In this document: positions 24,528-32,902 of the stretch, in pieces
Position numbering within the stretch: the stretch's first letter is position 1
How the letters are laid out: the number at the start of each line of letters is the position of its first letter
DNA from: Ilyomonas limi
GTDB taxonomy: Bacteria; Bacteroidota; Bacteroidia; Chitinophagales; Chitinophagaceae
Direction of reading: 5' to 3'
DNA: 64,000 nt
Assembly: GCF_005233845.1 (NCBI RefSeq)
Contig: NZ_SZQL01000010.1
Span: forward strand, 164,085-228,084
Notes under the pieces: generated by a model
Databases searched by the model: none
Seen by the model: only the letters and a program-made list of their open reading frames with translations
What the model was told of the DNA's origin: nothing
Translations under genes and position numbers: made by a program

Positions 24528-25105
24528 TACACAACGCCGATGAGGAAAAGATGAAGTGGAAAACACTTTCATCGGAATATCTTTTTAACGATACCTGGTT
24601 GCGTGCGCGCCGGGATAAATGCCAAAAAAGTGATGGCAAAATTGTTTATCCATACTATGTTGTTGAATATCCGCAATGGGCTACCGGCATGGGGCTTACG
24701 GATAGTAATGAAGTAATACTCGTAAAGCAATACCGCCATGCAGTGGAGATAGTAAGTACCGAAATACCTGGTGGATGTATAGATGCTACCGATGCTAACC
24801 CCGAAGCCGCCATTCGCCGCGAGTTTATAGAAGAAACTGGCTACACCTTTGACGAAGTAGAATACCTGGGCAAAACATCGCCAAACCCCAGTACCAACAG
24901 CAATTGGATGCACATGTTTTTACTCACCGGCGGCAAGCTCACGCATCCGCAATCGTTTGATGAAAATGAAGAAATAGAAGTGTTGTTAGTGCCGCTTGAA
25001 GAGTTTGTGCAAATGGTATTAAACAACCAGATTATACAAGCAATGCATATGACCACTATCTTTTTTGCTTTGCATAAAATGGGTAAGCTGCGTATTCATT
25101 TGTAA
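24518..25105 (+). CDS. NUDIX hydrolase (ADP-sugar pyrophosphatase-like)
   Basis: 195 residues from the ATG at 24518, which overlaps the upstream stop codon by 10 bases, so the two genes are translationally coupled. The Nudix box is present with a small insertion (EIPGGCIDATDANPEAA through RREFIEETGY), and YYVVEYPQWA plus VKQYRHAV resemble ADP-ribose/GDP-mannose pyrophosphatases. A second possible start is the ATG at 24551 (MKWKTL). The substrate is not known. Any longer frame would run through the YfiT coding region. Confidence 0.88.
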   Translation: MDIIHNADEEKMKWKTLSSEYLFNDTWLRARRDKCQKSDGKIVYPYYVVEYPQWATGMGLTDSNEVILVKQYRHAVEIVSTEIPGGCIDATDANPEAAIRREFIEETGYTFDEVEYLGKTSPNPSTNSNWMHMFLLTGGKLTHPQSFDENEEIEVLLVPLEEFVQMVLNNQIIQAMHMTTIFFALHKMGKLRIHL

Positions 25106-25150
25106 TAAGCTATTTTTAACCGCAGCAACACACTATGGCACAACATACAT

Positions 25151-25183
25151 ACAAAGAATAACAATAATAATATTCTTTTGTGT
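25151..25183 (+). terminator. Probable terminator after the NUDIX gene
   Basis: AAAGAATA (25153-25160) pairs with TATTCTTT (25171-25178), followed by a T-rich TTTTGTGTG. The stem is short and AT-rich, so confidence is limited. Confidence 0.45.
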
Positions 25184-25210
25184 GCCTTTGCCTGTATGGT
25201 TTAAGAAAAG

Positions 25211-25396
25211 CTATTCTGCATTTACTACATTATGATCGCTGTTATTCTGCTCTACGGCATTATTGGCAGCCTGCGCAACATTGGAATTAGTGCTAATAAA
25301 CTGGTTCAGGCTGTCTTCAAAAAGGGCATAGAACTGCGCATCAGGAGTTTGGCCATTATTCATGTTGCGCCAAAGCTGGTTATAATCGGGTTGCAT
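25211..25396 (-). CDS. Small hypothetical protein (61 aa)
   Basis: A polar, Asn/Gln-rich frame (MQPDYNQLWRNMNNG at the start, Ala/Asn-rich at the end) with no membrane segment or signal peptide. It does not overlap any other gene and uses codons like its neighbours, which favours a real gene. No family recognised; it could be a small cytosolic protein or a non-coding frame. Confidence 0.45.
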   Translation of the reverse strand: MQPDYNQLWRNMNNGQTPDAQFYALFEDSLNQFISTNSNVAQAANNAVEQNNSDHNVVNAE

Positions 25397-25514
25397 ACAA
25401 AAAGTTGATATTGGTTATATTGGATTTTAAAACTGAACGCTAAAATAGCAACAGAATGGTTCTGCAAGAAGTATTTAAGCTAACTATAATCAATCATTAA
25501 TGAGAAATAAATCA

Positions 25515-25542
25515 AAAAGCCCGGTAAGAATACCAGGCTTTT
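25515..25542 (-). terminator. Terminator of the secreted LpoB/CsgG-like gene
   Basis: Stem 25515-25526 with 25531-25542. The one imperfect pair is G-U only in the minus-strand RNA. Followed by TTTTTGATTT in that direction, 43 bases after the stop of the gene ending at 25585. Confidence 0.82.
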
Positions 25543-25584
25543 ATTTTTATTCAACGATTGCTTGCTTATGTTCTCTATTAATTT

Positions 25585-26235
25585 TTATTTATCGTAAGGA
25601 AAATTGCGGGCTACTTTGCGCATCATACGTTCAATCAGTTCGTCGGTCGAGCTCATTACATCGTCGTTCATGGCTTTGTAAAAGCGCCACAGCAAATCAC
25701 CGTCGGTGCCATTATAAATCTGCATTGTTAATCCGCCACTGCCGGTTTTACTGCCGAGGCTGCCAAACAGTACGGTTTTAGCAATAGCCGCACCTTCGCT
25801 GGCCGTTTTTTCGTATGCATATTTCGCTTTTATTACAGCATCTACACCCAATATTTGGCAAACAGAATCCTGGGTCATCTCATCCAGCCTGTCGTACACG
25901 CCGGCTTTTTTCAGCAGTGCATTTGTACGCTCTACATCCTGAAAAGTGCAGGAATATTTGCCGCCTTTGCGCAGCAGGAAAGTGTACATCGAAGATTGCA
26001 GGTCGGTAGTTAATGCTTTTTCTTCTGCTTTGTGTGCGTTTTCGTCGTAATTCTTTGGTGGTCTTTTGTACGTAATAGTGGCACTGAATGGCAGGATGGC
26101 TACAGTCTTGTGTTTGGGAATTTCTGCATTCAGTTTAGGTGACGAATACACTTCTTTGCTGCTCTCAAACTGAGCAAAAGTGTTAAAGGATACGGCGCAT
26201 AACAAAAGTGCGCCAAGGATTGAAAAAATTTTCAT
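25585..26235 (-). CDS. Exported protein of unknown function, possibly LpoB/CsgG-like
   Basis: 216 residues from the ATG at 26235, where a typical signal peptide begins (MKIFSILGALLLCAVSFNTFAQ). The mature part has KTVAILPFSATI, then a helical region and ILGVDAVIKAKYAYE, a strand-helix layout like that of the CsgG/LpoB/GNA1162 group of periplasmic proteins. A small-residue-rich stretch (FGSLGSKTGSGGLT) precedes a strand. The family assignment is tentative. It is monocistronic. Confidence 0.65.
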   Translation of the reverse strand: MKIFSILGALLLCAVSFNTFAQFESSKEVYSSPKLNAEIPKHKTVAILPFSATITYKRPPKNYDENAHKAEEKALTTDLQSSMYTFLLRKGGKYSCTFQDVERTNALLKKAGVYDRLDEMTQDSVCQILGVDAVIKAKYAYEKTASEGAAIAKTVLFGSLGSKTGSGGLTMQIYNGTDGDLLWRFYKAMNDDVMSSTDELIERMMRKVARNFPYDK

Positions 26236-26419
26236 GATGGTGATTGTTTTTATTAAATGCAATATTATTTTAATTGATTAACGACACAAAAGTATAACGA
26301 TTGAAAAACGATTAAAATAGCATAAACATGTGATGCGGTACTGTTAGTCCGGTTTTGTTTAACACTGCATTGCATTATGCAAAAAAGTTTCTGATCTATT
26401 TTGCAACCAAAATTATTGT

Positions 26420-26863
26420 ATGCGTTTTATGCTATTGGCTTTGTTGTGCTGTGTGTTTTTTGCCTGCAAAAAACCGCAGGGCTTTGAGTATAGAGATGTG
26501 CAGAATTTCTCGATTGACAGCTTAGGTTTTGACCGTTCTACCATTTCGATGAATCTGGTATATTTTAATCCCAACAACTTTGGCGTGGATCTGAAGCATG
26601 TGGATTGCGATGTGTACATCAACCATAATTTTTTAGGTAAATACACACTTGATACCACCATGCACATTGCTAAACGTAGCGAGTTTTCATTACCATCAAA
26701 AGTGCAGGTGGATATGCGGAATGTTTACAGAAATTCGCTTAATGTATTATTTAGCAATGAAGTGCAGGTGGACGTTACAGGCAATACGCGCGTGGGTAAA
26801 GCAGGCTTTTTTGTAAATGTACCATTTAAGTATTCGGGCAAGCACCAACTGAGCTTGTTTTGA
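26420..26863 (+). CDS. LEA14-like (WHy domain) lipoprotein
   Basis: 147 residues. A short signal sequence ends with lipobox FFAC, so it is probably anchored to a membrane. The mature part (residues 40-147) has the beta-sandwich pattern of LEA type 2/WHy proteins: SMNLVYFNPNNFGVDLKHVD followed by alternating strands and a VPFKYSGKH ending. These are found widely in Bacteroidota, with no defined function. Divergent from the preceding exported-protein gene. Confidence 0.8.
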   Translation: MRFMLLALLCCVFFACKKPQGFEYRDVQNFSIDSLGFDRSTISMNLVYFNPNNFGVDLKHVDCDVYINHNFLGKYTLDTTMHIAKRSEFSLPSKVQVDMRNVYRNSLNVLFSNEVQVDVTGNTRVGKAGFFVNVPFKYSGKHQLSLF

Positions 26864-26922
26864 GATTGTTGTCCGGTTGTAAAGAAAGTATGCCGATGAA
26901 AATAGTAAGCGACATGCTTCCA

Positions 26923-27381
26923 CTACTCACATGCTTCTTTTCTTCTGGTATCAATTAAATACTGAATTTTCCATACACCATCTATCCTGATTAATTGAAA
27001 AGAGTCTATGCCGCAGTGGCTGAACTTGCCTTTCCAGTAAAACTTGTAAGGCGCCCACACAATAGCCAGTTCACCATCTGCTTTTATCACATTAAAAGTT
27101 ACCTGCTCATCCGCATCGCCTTTTTGCAGCTTTGCAATAGAAGATGCAAAACCGGTTACCTGCTCATTGTGCACGCTAATCTTACCCTCATTATCCACAA
27201 TCGTTTGCAATACAGCACTGTCTGCAAAGCAAGAAACCAAACTAACTGAATCTGCATTTTTCATGGCAGTAAACAATTGATTGATCGCTTGTTTTATTGC
27301 ATCTTCCGTAGTTTGTGCATGGGCGGTTTGTATGCAAAAAACAACAGCCATAAGCAGGAGCGTGGTGGCAGAGCGAATCAT
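26923..27381 (-). CDS. Exported NTF2-like protein (DUF4440 type)
   Basis: 152 residues with a signal peptide (MIRSATTLLLMAVVFCIQTAHAQ). The mature part has the cone-shaped SnoaL/NTF2 layout: AIKQAINQLFTAMKNAD helix, SCFADSAVL, then strands ending WAPYKFYWKGK and IDGVWKIQYLIDTRR. Such proteins bind small ligands or have isomerase-like activity; the ligand is unknown. It converges with the LEA14-like gene. Confidence 0.82.
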   Translation of the reverse strand: MIRSATTLLLMAVVFCIQTAHAQTTEDAIKQAINQLFTAMKNADSVSLVSCFADSAVLQTIVDNEGKISVHNEQVTGFASSIAKLQKGDADEQVTFNVIKADGELAIVWAPYKFYWKGKFSHCGIDSFQLIRIDGVWKIQYLIDTRRKEACE

Positions 27382-27565
27382 ATGTTTTGTTTGTATAAAA
27401 ATAGGGAATGATTGGCCTTAATATAAACCGGTCACGTAATTTTTATGCATGTAGGTTAAGTGCTGAAAAAACAGTATAGAAAGTGAATATATTGTTGGAT
27501 AAATAGGCTTAAGCTGTTAATGAACTTTTATTTAGTTTCATTCAACAATTACATCAACTTTCTTT

Positions 27566-28993
27566 TTATAAGTAACCTAATATCTTCAACATACTTTGTG
27601 CTGATTGCTCTTTGGCGTACAGCCAGTCTATCAGCTTGCCACTTTTATCGTACTCTACAATTACGTGCTTTGGCGAAGGAATAAGGCAGTGCTTAATACC
27701 GCCATATCCGCTTATCTGGTCCTGGTATGCGCCGGTATGAAAAAAGCCAACATACAACGGCTCTTTATTCTGCTCTTGCTGTTTAGGATCTGCGCTTTCT
27801 ATCTTAGGCAAAAATACTTCATTGATGTGTTCTTCGCTGTCGTAATAATCATGGCTGTCGCACGTAATACCTCCTAATACCACACGCTGATAATCGTTAT
27901 TCCATTTGTTGATTGGCAATAGTAAAAATTTTTCGCCAATGCCCCAGGTATCGGGCAATGTGGTGATGAAAGAGGAATCAATCATGTACCAGTTTTCACG
28001 GTCATTCTGCCGTTTCTCGCTAATTACGCTATAGATATGCGCCATACTTTCGCCAACGGTAAAAGAACCAAATTCTGTATAAATATTAGGCATTGGCACA
28101 CGGGCGCGCTTGCAGGCTTTTTTGATAATACCTGTAATTTCATTAATCATAAACTGGTAATCGTATTCAAAACCCAGCGAATGCTTGATAGGAAATCCAC
28201 CGCCGATGTTAATCGAATCCAGTTCGGGACAAATTTTCTTTAACTGGCAATACAGATTAACTACTTTGTTCAGCTCGCTCCAGTAATAAATGTCATCTTT
28301 GATACCTTTATTTAAAAAGATGTGCAACATTTTCAACTGAAACTTATCTTCATAACCTTCTATATTGTCCACATAAAATTCCAGTATGTCTTTGGCGCGA
28401 ATGCCTAATCGGGATGTATAAAAAGGAAAGCTTGGTTCTTCTTCTGCTGCCACGCGAATGCCTAATTTAAAAGGATGTTTCACGCTACGGCGATAGGCCT
28501 GCAACTCCTCTTTATTATCCAATACCGGAATTACATTTTTAAAGCCGGAGTTGATGAGCTTGGCAATACGTGAAGTATAACTCCTTTGCTTAAAACCATT
28601 GCAAATAATGGAGATGTCTTTGGTTATTTTCCGGCGTTCGTACAACCGGTTGATAATTTCAATATCGTAAGCATAAGACGTTTCTATGTTAATATCATGC
28701 TTCAAAGCTTCTTCTACCACAAAAGAAAAATGCGAGCTTTTGGTGCAATAGCAATAAAAATATTTGCCCTCATACTTGTGCCTTTTAAAGGCGTTTTCAA
28801 ACATTTTTTTTGCTCTGTTTATCTGCCTGCCAATCTTGGGCAAATAACTTAGCTTAAGTGGTGTACCATACTTATCAATAATGGCTTTCAGATTGAGACC
28901 ATTAAATTCGAGGTAGCCATTGTCGTCGAGATTAAACCCTTCCTGCGGAAAGTGGAAGGTTTGCTGCACCAGTGCGGTATAAGTATTATTCAT
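27566..28993 (-). CDS. speA: Arginine decarboxylase (Bacteroidota speA type)
   Basis: 475 residues, a fold-III PLP decarboxylase that makes agmatine from arginine for polyamine synthesis. The PLP-lysine region is YFYCYCTKSSHF near residue 80, the phosphate-binding glycine-rich stretch is INIGGGFPIKHS near residue 265, and the C-terminal Cys/Asp region appears in VVLGGITCDSHDYYD. The protein is shorter than E. coli SpeA and matches the compact forms in Flavobacteriia and Chitinophagia. No agmatine-processing genes are in the window. Confidence 0.9.
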   Translation of the reverse strand: MNNTYTALVQQTFHFPQEGFNLDDNGYLEFNGLNLKAIIDKYGTPLKLSYLPKIGRQINRAKKMFENAFKRHKYEGKYFYCYCTKSSHFSFVVEEALKHDINIETSYAYDIEIINRLYERRKITKDISIICNGFKQRSYTSRIAKLINSGFKNVIPVLDNKEELQAYRRSVKHPFKLGIRVAAEEEPSFPFYTSRLGIRAKDILEFYVDNIEGYEDKFQLKMLHIFLNKGIKDDIYYWSELNKVVNLYCQLKKICPELDSINIGGGFPIKHSLGFEYDYQFMINEITGIIKKACKRARVPMPNIYTEFGSFTVGESMAHIYSVISEKRQNDRENWYMIDSSFITTLPDTWGIGEKFLLLPINKWNNDYQRVVLGGITCDSHDYYDSEEHINEVFLPKIESADPKQQEQNKEPLYVGFFHTGAYQDQISGYGGIKHCLIPSPKHVIVEYDKSGKLIDWLYAKEQSAQSMLKILGYL

Positions 28994-29043
28994 CCTTTTG
29001 GTTAGAAAAATGTTTTTTCAGATGAAAAATGATATAAACCACA

Positions 29044-29051
29044 CAAAAGTA
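29044..29051 (-). promoter_or_regulatory. -7 promoter element of speA
   Basis: TACTTTTG on the minus strand, about 50 bases before the start codon. No good -33 box at the expected distance. Confidence 0.5.
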
Positions 29052-29170
29052 ATTGTTTGACAATATAAGGGGGTGATAATTTTTTGGATAATGATGTTGC
29101 GGTTACTTTGCTGATTAAACTAATGAAAGTATGTTGTTGAACCAGTTGGGTTAGCCATTCAAAATATAAC

Positions 29171-29240
29171 ATTATCATTGCGAACGGAGTGAAGCAATTT
29201 GTGAATTTTTTTTAAATCAGGATAAGCCGGTAATGACGGA
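29171..29240. repeat. REP-like dispersed element in the speA-rplT spacer
   Basis: The 303-base gap between speA and rplT has no gene. It contains TCATTGCGAACGGAGTGAAG followed by CAATTTGTG, and a partial inverted copy, GGTAATGACGG, at its other end. The same core (CATTRCRA...GYRAAGCAAT) appears twice in the nested element at 22.9-23.0 kb, so this is a dispersed family. Confidence 0.65.
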
Positions 29241-29246
29241 AAGCAA

Positions 29247-29277
29247 AAAAGGAAATGAATATCATTCATTTCCTTTT
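29247..29277 (-). terminator. Terminator of the rpmI-rplT operon
   Basis: Perfect 14-base-pair stem (29247-29260 with 29264-29277) with a 3-base loop and TTTTTTGC following on the minus strand, 20 bases after the rplT stop. Confidence 0.9.
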
Positions 29278-29296
29278 ATCAAATTATTTCAGCTTA

Positions 29297-29641
29297 CTAT
29301 TTTACCGAATTAATCAGGGCTTTAAAGCTCTCCGGCTCGTTCATAGCTATATCGGCTAATACTTTGCGGTTCAATTCAATACCTTTTTTATTCAGCCTGT
29401 CTATAAACTGGCTATAGGTCATTCCTTCTTCTCTTACGGCTGCATTGATACGCGCAATCCACAACTGGCGGTACTCGCGTTTTTTCAGTTTACGGCCTAC
29501 ATAGCTGTAGGTCATCCCTTTTTCTACAATATTTTTGGCAACGGTATATACATTTTTGCGCTTGCCATAAAAGCCTTTGGCTTGTTTTAAAATTCTTTTT
29601 CTGCGTGCCCTTGATGCTACTGCATTTACTGAACGTGGCAT
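29297..29641 (-). CDS. rplT: 50S ribosomal protein L20
   Basis: 114 residues with the standard L20 sequence, beginning [20 protein letters not shown], and the basic N-terminal extension followed by the globular domain ([17 protein letters not shown]). Essential early 23S rRNA assembly protein. It follows rpmI, from which it is separated by a 113-base spacer that carries a 7-base-periodic A/T array. infC, usually upstream of this pair, is not in this window. Confidence 0.97.
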   Translation of the reverse strand: MPRSVNAVASRARRKRILKQAKGFYGKRKNVYTVAKNIVEKGMTYSYVGRKLKKREYRQLWIARINAAVREEGMTYSQFIDRLNKKGIELNRKVLADIAMNEPESFKALINSVK

Positions 29642-29649
29642 GGTTAATT

Positions 29650-29722
29650 ATTTTAGATTTTAGATTGAATAATGGTAATTAAATTATTTCATCTAAAATG
29701 AATGATAGAATAATGATTAAAA
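29650..29722. repeat. A/T-type heptanucleotide array between rpmI and rplT
   Basis: TTTAGAT twice in register, then TGAATAA and TGGTAAT, followed by the opposite sense (ATCTAAAA, GAATAATGATT). The TTTTAGAT at the left end is complementary to ATCTAAAA about 40 bases on, so the spacer can fold into a hairpin in the rpmI-rplT message. Confidence 0.6.
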
Positions 29723-29754
29723 TCCCTGTGCATTTACTCCCTTCAGGGGCGGGC

Positions 29755-29952
29755 TTACTTCAGGCGAAGTAAACGCATTACAAAATCTTTGTTGGGAGCA
29801 CTCACCATTCCTTTTTTGCGTAAGCTACGCTTGCGCTTGGTAGATTTTTTGGTAAGAATGTGACGTTTAAAAGCTTTCTGATAGGTGATTTCTCCTGTAG
29901 CGGTCACCTTAAAGCGCTTCTTGGCGCTGGAGTTTGTTTTAACTTTAGGCAT
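29755..29952 (-). CDS. rpmI: 50S ribosomal protein L35
   Basis: 65 residues from the ATG at 29952, with [20 protein letters not shown] and the basic [20 protein letters not shown] that are diagnostic of L35. The frame is open for 51 more codons upstream, but that stretch crosses the promoter and terminator and is not conserved L35 sequence, so the internal ATG is right. Leads the rpmI-rplT operon; a structured 5' leader of about 115 bases precedes it. Confidence 0.96.
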   Translation of the reverse strand: MPKVKTNSSAKKRFKVTATGEITYQKAFKRHILTKKSTKRKRSLRKKGMVSAPNKDFVMRLLRLK

Positions 29953-29988
29953 AAAAAATAATCCTGTTAAGATTACACCCTGCTGGTG

Positions 29989-30004
29989 GTTCGCACCGGC
30001 GAAC
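29989..30004 (-). promoter_or_regulatory. Leader hairpin upstream of rpmI
   Basis: GTTCGC/GCGAAC stem (29989-29994 with 29999-30004) with a CGGT tetraloop in the minus-strand RNA, 37 bases before rpmI. It could be a binding site for L20 or another ribosomal protein controlling the operon; this is inferred from position only. Confidence 0.4.
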
Positions 30005-30046
30005 ACTTGTTGAACCTTACGGGTAATTCGCTGTTTTCTGCGATTT

Positions 30047-30074
30047 AAATAAAAACAGCCCTTTAAAGGGGCTG
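30047..30074 (-). terminator. Terminator of the porD-DUF4296 unit, overlapping the rpmI promoter
   Basis: CAGCCC (30056-30061) pairs with GGGCTG (30069-30074); the minus-strand RNA continues with TTTTTATTT. It follows the DUF4296 stop by about 60 bases and lies right at the predicted start of the rpmI transcript. Confidence 0.75.
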
Positions 30075-30106
30075 CAAAAGTAGTACAAACAGCGTATAAA
30101 TGCAAG
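30075..30106 (-). promoter_or_regulatory. Promoter of rpmI-rplT
   Basis: -7 TACTTTTG at 30082-30075 and -33 CTTG at 30106-30103, with a 20-base spacer, in good agreement with the Bacteroidota consensus. The -7 box abuts the upstream terminator stem. Confidence 0.7.
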
Positions 30107-30132
30107 TGTTATGTTTAATAAATTGTTGAATC

Positions 30133-30483
30133 TTACATAGGTTTTTGATAAACTTTTACTTTCTGGCGCGAACCATACGCATTTACCGAATCGAAAAGCG
30201 TTTGCAATGCGGTTGGGTGTGCCTCGTAATAAGCAAAGCTTTTGTAAAATGTAGCCTTATCAATTTTATGCAGGCTGAATACTTTACTATACAAGCCAGT
30301 CACCATCATGCGCTGCGAATCTTTATGTAGGGTGTATTTCTGCGAAGCCATAGCATCTGCCAGCGACAAATCCCAAATGACTGTCTTCATTGTGCCAACG
30401 GGCAATACACCTTTTGGCATTTCATTGCCCGATGAGCAGGCGGTTAGCAGTATAATACATGTAAAAGCAACGTATTTTTTCAT
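30133..30483 (-). CDS. DUF4296 lipoprotein
   Basis: 116 residues. A lipoprotein signal with lipobox LTAC (Cys16), then the DUF4296 pattern: VIWDLSLADAMASQ near residue 35 and a helix with FYKSFAYYEAHPTALQTLFDSV. The function of the family is unknown; it is frequent in Bacteroidota next to cell envelope genes. Its start overlaps the porD stop by 4 bases, so it is translated from the same message. Confidence 0.88.
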   Translation of the reverse strand: MKKYVAFTCIILLTACSSGNEMPKGVLPVGTMKTVIWDLSLADAMASQKYTLHKDSQRMMVTGLYSKVFSLHKIDKATFYKSFAYYEAHPTALQTLFDSVNAYGSRQKVKVYQKPM

Positions 30484-31403
30484 TTCAGTTCAGCGCGGTA
30501 TTTATCAGCATTAGATGGATCAATTTGTTGCAGAATATTGGCTGCACGGCTTCTTATATCGGGCGACGCTTTTTTAAATACCCCCACCAGCTCAGAATAT
30601 TTGCTTTGCAAAAAAAACTGCATAATCATCGTATTAGGATTTTCACGATTAAAAGTTTGCAGTTGCATCAATGTGCCCAGTATGTTTTCGCGTGCAGCAG
30701 TGGTATTATCATACATTTTATCCATGCCCTGACGGTAGTAATTATAAACGATATCGTTAAATACGTTATACCTTGTATTTACTGCATTATTGGCAAGCCA
30801 GTAGCGGTTACGCTGTCCGTCAAAGGCCTTCCAGCCACTGATGTTGCGGCTTTCCGGTGCATTGTTTACCACATTTTGCGCTTCCATAAAATACGGGTTC
30901 CCGCCCTTAGGTGCAAAGGAATTGTAATCGAACCCTAAAATAATATACACGTAATAAGCAATTGTTGCCGTGAGGTTGGCACTGAGCGGATCATTGCCGG
31001 CAACATTATTCTCGTTAAATTCTATTGGCTGGTATTCTACATATTTAAAATCTACATTCGGATCCTGAAAATTGATGATGGGCGATTTATAGGCAGAATT
31101 GTACACGGGCCGGGCCGACTGTATCGTAAGGGTTGCTTTAAAGTTGTCTTCGCCCGATGCTTCTGTTACATTGAGTAAAAAATTACATTCTATTTTTTCC
31201 TGTGCAGTATAGGTATCATCTGTCCACTTGCGGTTGTTGAGCAGGTTGGTAAGCTGCGATTGCAGGGTATTAAACCGTTGTTTATTTACCGATGTAGGCA
31301 ACGATTGGGTAAGCACCGTTACTTTAGCCTGTAATTCCTGTGCCTGCAATAGCTGCGCGCCAGCCAGCAACAGCAAACAACAAAATAGTTTAAGCTTTAT
31401 CAT
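30480..31403 (-). CDS. porD: PorD-like protein (DUF4835), linked to type IX secretion
   Basis: 307 residues with a signal peptide (ends around LLQAQE). The pattern ELQAKVTVLTQSL, LSANLTATIAYYVYIILGFDYNSF and the GWKAFDGQRNRYW motif is typical of DUF4835, named PorD in annotation of type IX secretion systems. It is periplasmic or outer-membrane associated; its direct role in the translocon is not established as far as I know. It overlaps coaBC by 14 bases at its start and the DUF4296 gene by 4 at its end. Confidence 0.88.
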   Translation of the reverse strand: MIKLKLFCCLLLLAGAQLLQAQELQAKVTVLTQSLPTSVNKQRFNTLQSQLTNLLNNRKWTDDTYTAQEKIECNFLLNVTEASGEDNFKATLTIQSARPVYNSAYKSPIINFQDPNVDFKYVEYQPIEFNENNVAGNDPLSANLTATIAYYVYIILGFDYNSFAPKGGNPYFMEAQNVVNNAPESRNISGWKAFDGQRNRYWLANNAVNTRYNVFNDIVYNYYRQGMDKMYDNTTAARENILGTLMQLQTFNRENPNTMIMQFFLQSKYSELVGVFKKASPDIRSRAANILQQIDPSNADKYRAELK

Positions 31404-32592
31404 ACAATTTATTGGTTATTACAGTAATAATAAAGTTTGCAATAGTTTTTTTACTCACTAAATCAGATGCAAATGCATTGCCGGCTGTATCAAAAATGGT
31501 CACTTTATTGGTATCGTATCCAAAAGCTGCTCCTGCATCCTGCATCGAATTTAAAACGATAAGGTCGGCATTTTTAGTTTGCAGCTTGTGCAAAGCATTG
31601 GCTGTTTCGTTGTTTGTTTCCAGTGCAAAGCCAACCAGCAGTTGCGCCCCTGTTTTTATTTCACCCAGCGATTTAAGAATATCTTTTGTTTTAGTGAGTT
31701 GAAGTATCAATTCTCCATCAGCCTTTTTTATCTTTTCTGTAGCCGGATGTACCGGTGTGTAATCGGCAACCGCAGCGGCAAGAATAGCTATATCCTGCTC
31801 TGCAAAAACATTCATACAGGCATCGTACATCTGTTGCGCTGTTGTTACTTTTATAAGCCGGATAGCATTATTATGTAATGAAAAGGAAACTGGTCCGCTT
31901 ACCAAAGTAACCTCAGCGCCTTGTTGCGCACAGGCTTCTGCCAGCGCATAGCCCATTTTGCCCGATGAATGGTTGGCTATAAAACGCACCGGATCAATAG
32001 CTTCGTGCGTAGGACCAGCCGTAATCAATACTTTTTTCCCCGTTAATTGTTGGGTGTTGGAGAAAAAGGATTCCAATTGTGCTACCAGCTCTTCCGGCTC
32101 TGCCATACGGCCTTCGCCGGTTAGTCCACTCGCCAGTTCACCTTTATTTACATTGATAATGGTATTGCCAAAAGATTGCAGTATTTGTATATTTTTCTTA
32201 GTTGCCGGGTGGTGCCACATGTCTTCATCCATAGCGGGCGCAACCATTACCGGGCAGGTGGCGGAGAGGTAAACGGCTAATAACAAGTTATCGCAGGTGC
32301 CGTTTGCCATTTTACTCAATGTATTGCAACTCAATGGAGCCACCAGCATTACATCGGCCCAGCGACCAAGTTGCACATGGTTTGCCCAGGTGTCTTCTTC
32401 AAACAGCTCAATCAACACTTTATTTTTGGATAATGTGGAAAGCACCAGCGGCGATACAAATGTTTTTGCCGCCGGCGTCATCACTACTTTTACCTCTGCG
32501 CCCGCCTTCACGAGCAAACGCACCAGCAAAATAGCTTTGTAAGCGGCGATGCTGCCGGTAATGCCGAGTAATATTTTTTTGTTTGCTAACAC
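31390..32592 (-). CDS. coaBC: Phosphopantothenoylcysteine decarboxylase / synthase
   Basis: About 400 residues. The N-terminal flavoprotein CoaC domain (KKILLGITGSIAAYKA, and PAMDEDMW replacing the usual PxMNxxMW, a substitution I believe is common in Bacteroidota) and the C-terminal CoaB domain (KVLITAGPTHEAIDPVRFI, NHSSGKMGYALAEA) catalyse two steps of coenzyme A synthesis. I prefer the GTG start at 32592, because the 23 residues upstream come from a frame that includes a 7-base-periodic repeat and a possible -7 box. The next in-frame ATG is at 32661. Confidence 0.93.
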   Translation of the reverse strand: MLANKKILLGITGSIAAYKAILLVRLLVKAGAEVKVVMTPAAKTFVSPLVLSTLSKNKVLIELFEEDTWANHVQLGRWADVMLVAPLSCNTLSKMANGTCDNLLLAVYLSATCPVMVAPAMDEDMWHHPATKKNIQILQSFGNTIINVNKGELASGLTGEGRMAEPEELVAQLESFFSNTQQLTGKKVLITAGPTHEAIDPVRFIANHSSGKMGYALAEACAQQGAEVTLVSGPVSFSLHNNAIRLIKVTTAQQMYDACMNVFAEQDIAILAAAVADYTPVHPATEKIKKADGELILQLTKTKDILKSLGEIKTGAQLLVGFALETNNETANALHKLQTKNADLIVLNSMQDAGAAFGYDTNKVTIFDTAGNAFASDLVSKKTIANFIITVITNKLYDKA

Positions 32593-32644
32593 CTGTGCGA
32601 TTTTGGGGATTGTAGCAATTGATTGTATGTAAAGATAATGAGTG

Positions 32645-32679
32645 ATAGCTACAAGCCACAAAGTGCAAGTAAAGCTACA
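32645..32679. repeat. Short heptanucleotide-periodic array upstream of coaBC
   Basis: Five in-register 7-mers: ATAGCTA, CAAGCCA, CAAAGTG, CAAGTAA, AGCTACA. It lies just upstream of the coaBC start codon. Confidence 0.55.
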
Positions 32680-32845
32680 ATCTACCTATTTTAAAATAGG
32701 ATGCTCTAAAAAGCCTCTACTTAATATTGGTTGCAGCTATGGTAATTGCTTATTTTATGTTTTACAGTTGAAGTAAGCAATTATCCTAATGCTTGCAGGG
32801 TGCTATAACTCTGTCAGCGTTATTACTTCAGCCTGTTATATAAGC

Positions 32846-32874
32846 AATAGCCAACGGCAAAGCCGCTGGCTATT
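32846..32874 (-). terminator. Terminator of bamD-rpoZ
   Basis: 13-base-pair stem (32846-32858 with 32862-32874) with loop of 3. The only imperfect position is a G-U pair in the minus-strand RNA. It follows the rpoZ stop by about 28 bases, so coaBC needs its own promoter. Confidence 0.82.
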
Positions 32875-32902
32875 CAAAAATTTCTACAGGAATGAAATGC
32901 TC

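Noticed and set aside
29953..30105. A 51-residue extension of L35
   Set aside because: It crosses the promoter and terminator and is not ribosomal sequence; L35 begins at [14 protein letters not shown].
32593..32661. A 23-residue extension of CoaBC
   Set aside because: It covers a 7-base-periodic segment and a possible -7 box; a GTG directly before the conserved KKILLGITGS is more likely, although the ATG at 32661 cannot be fully excluded.
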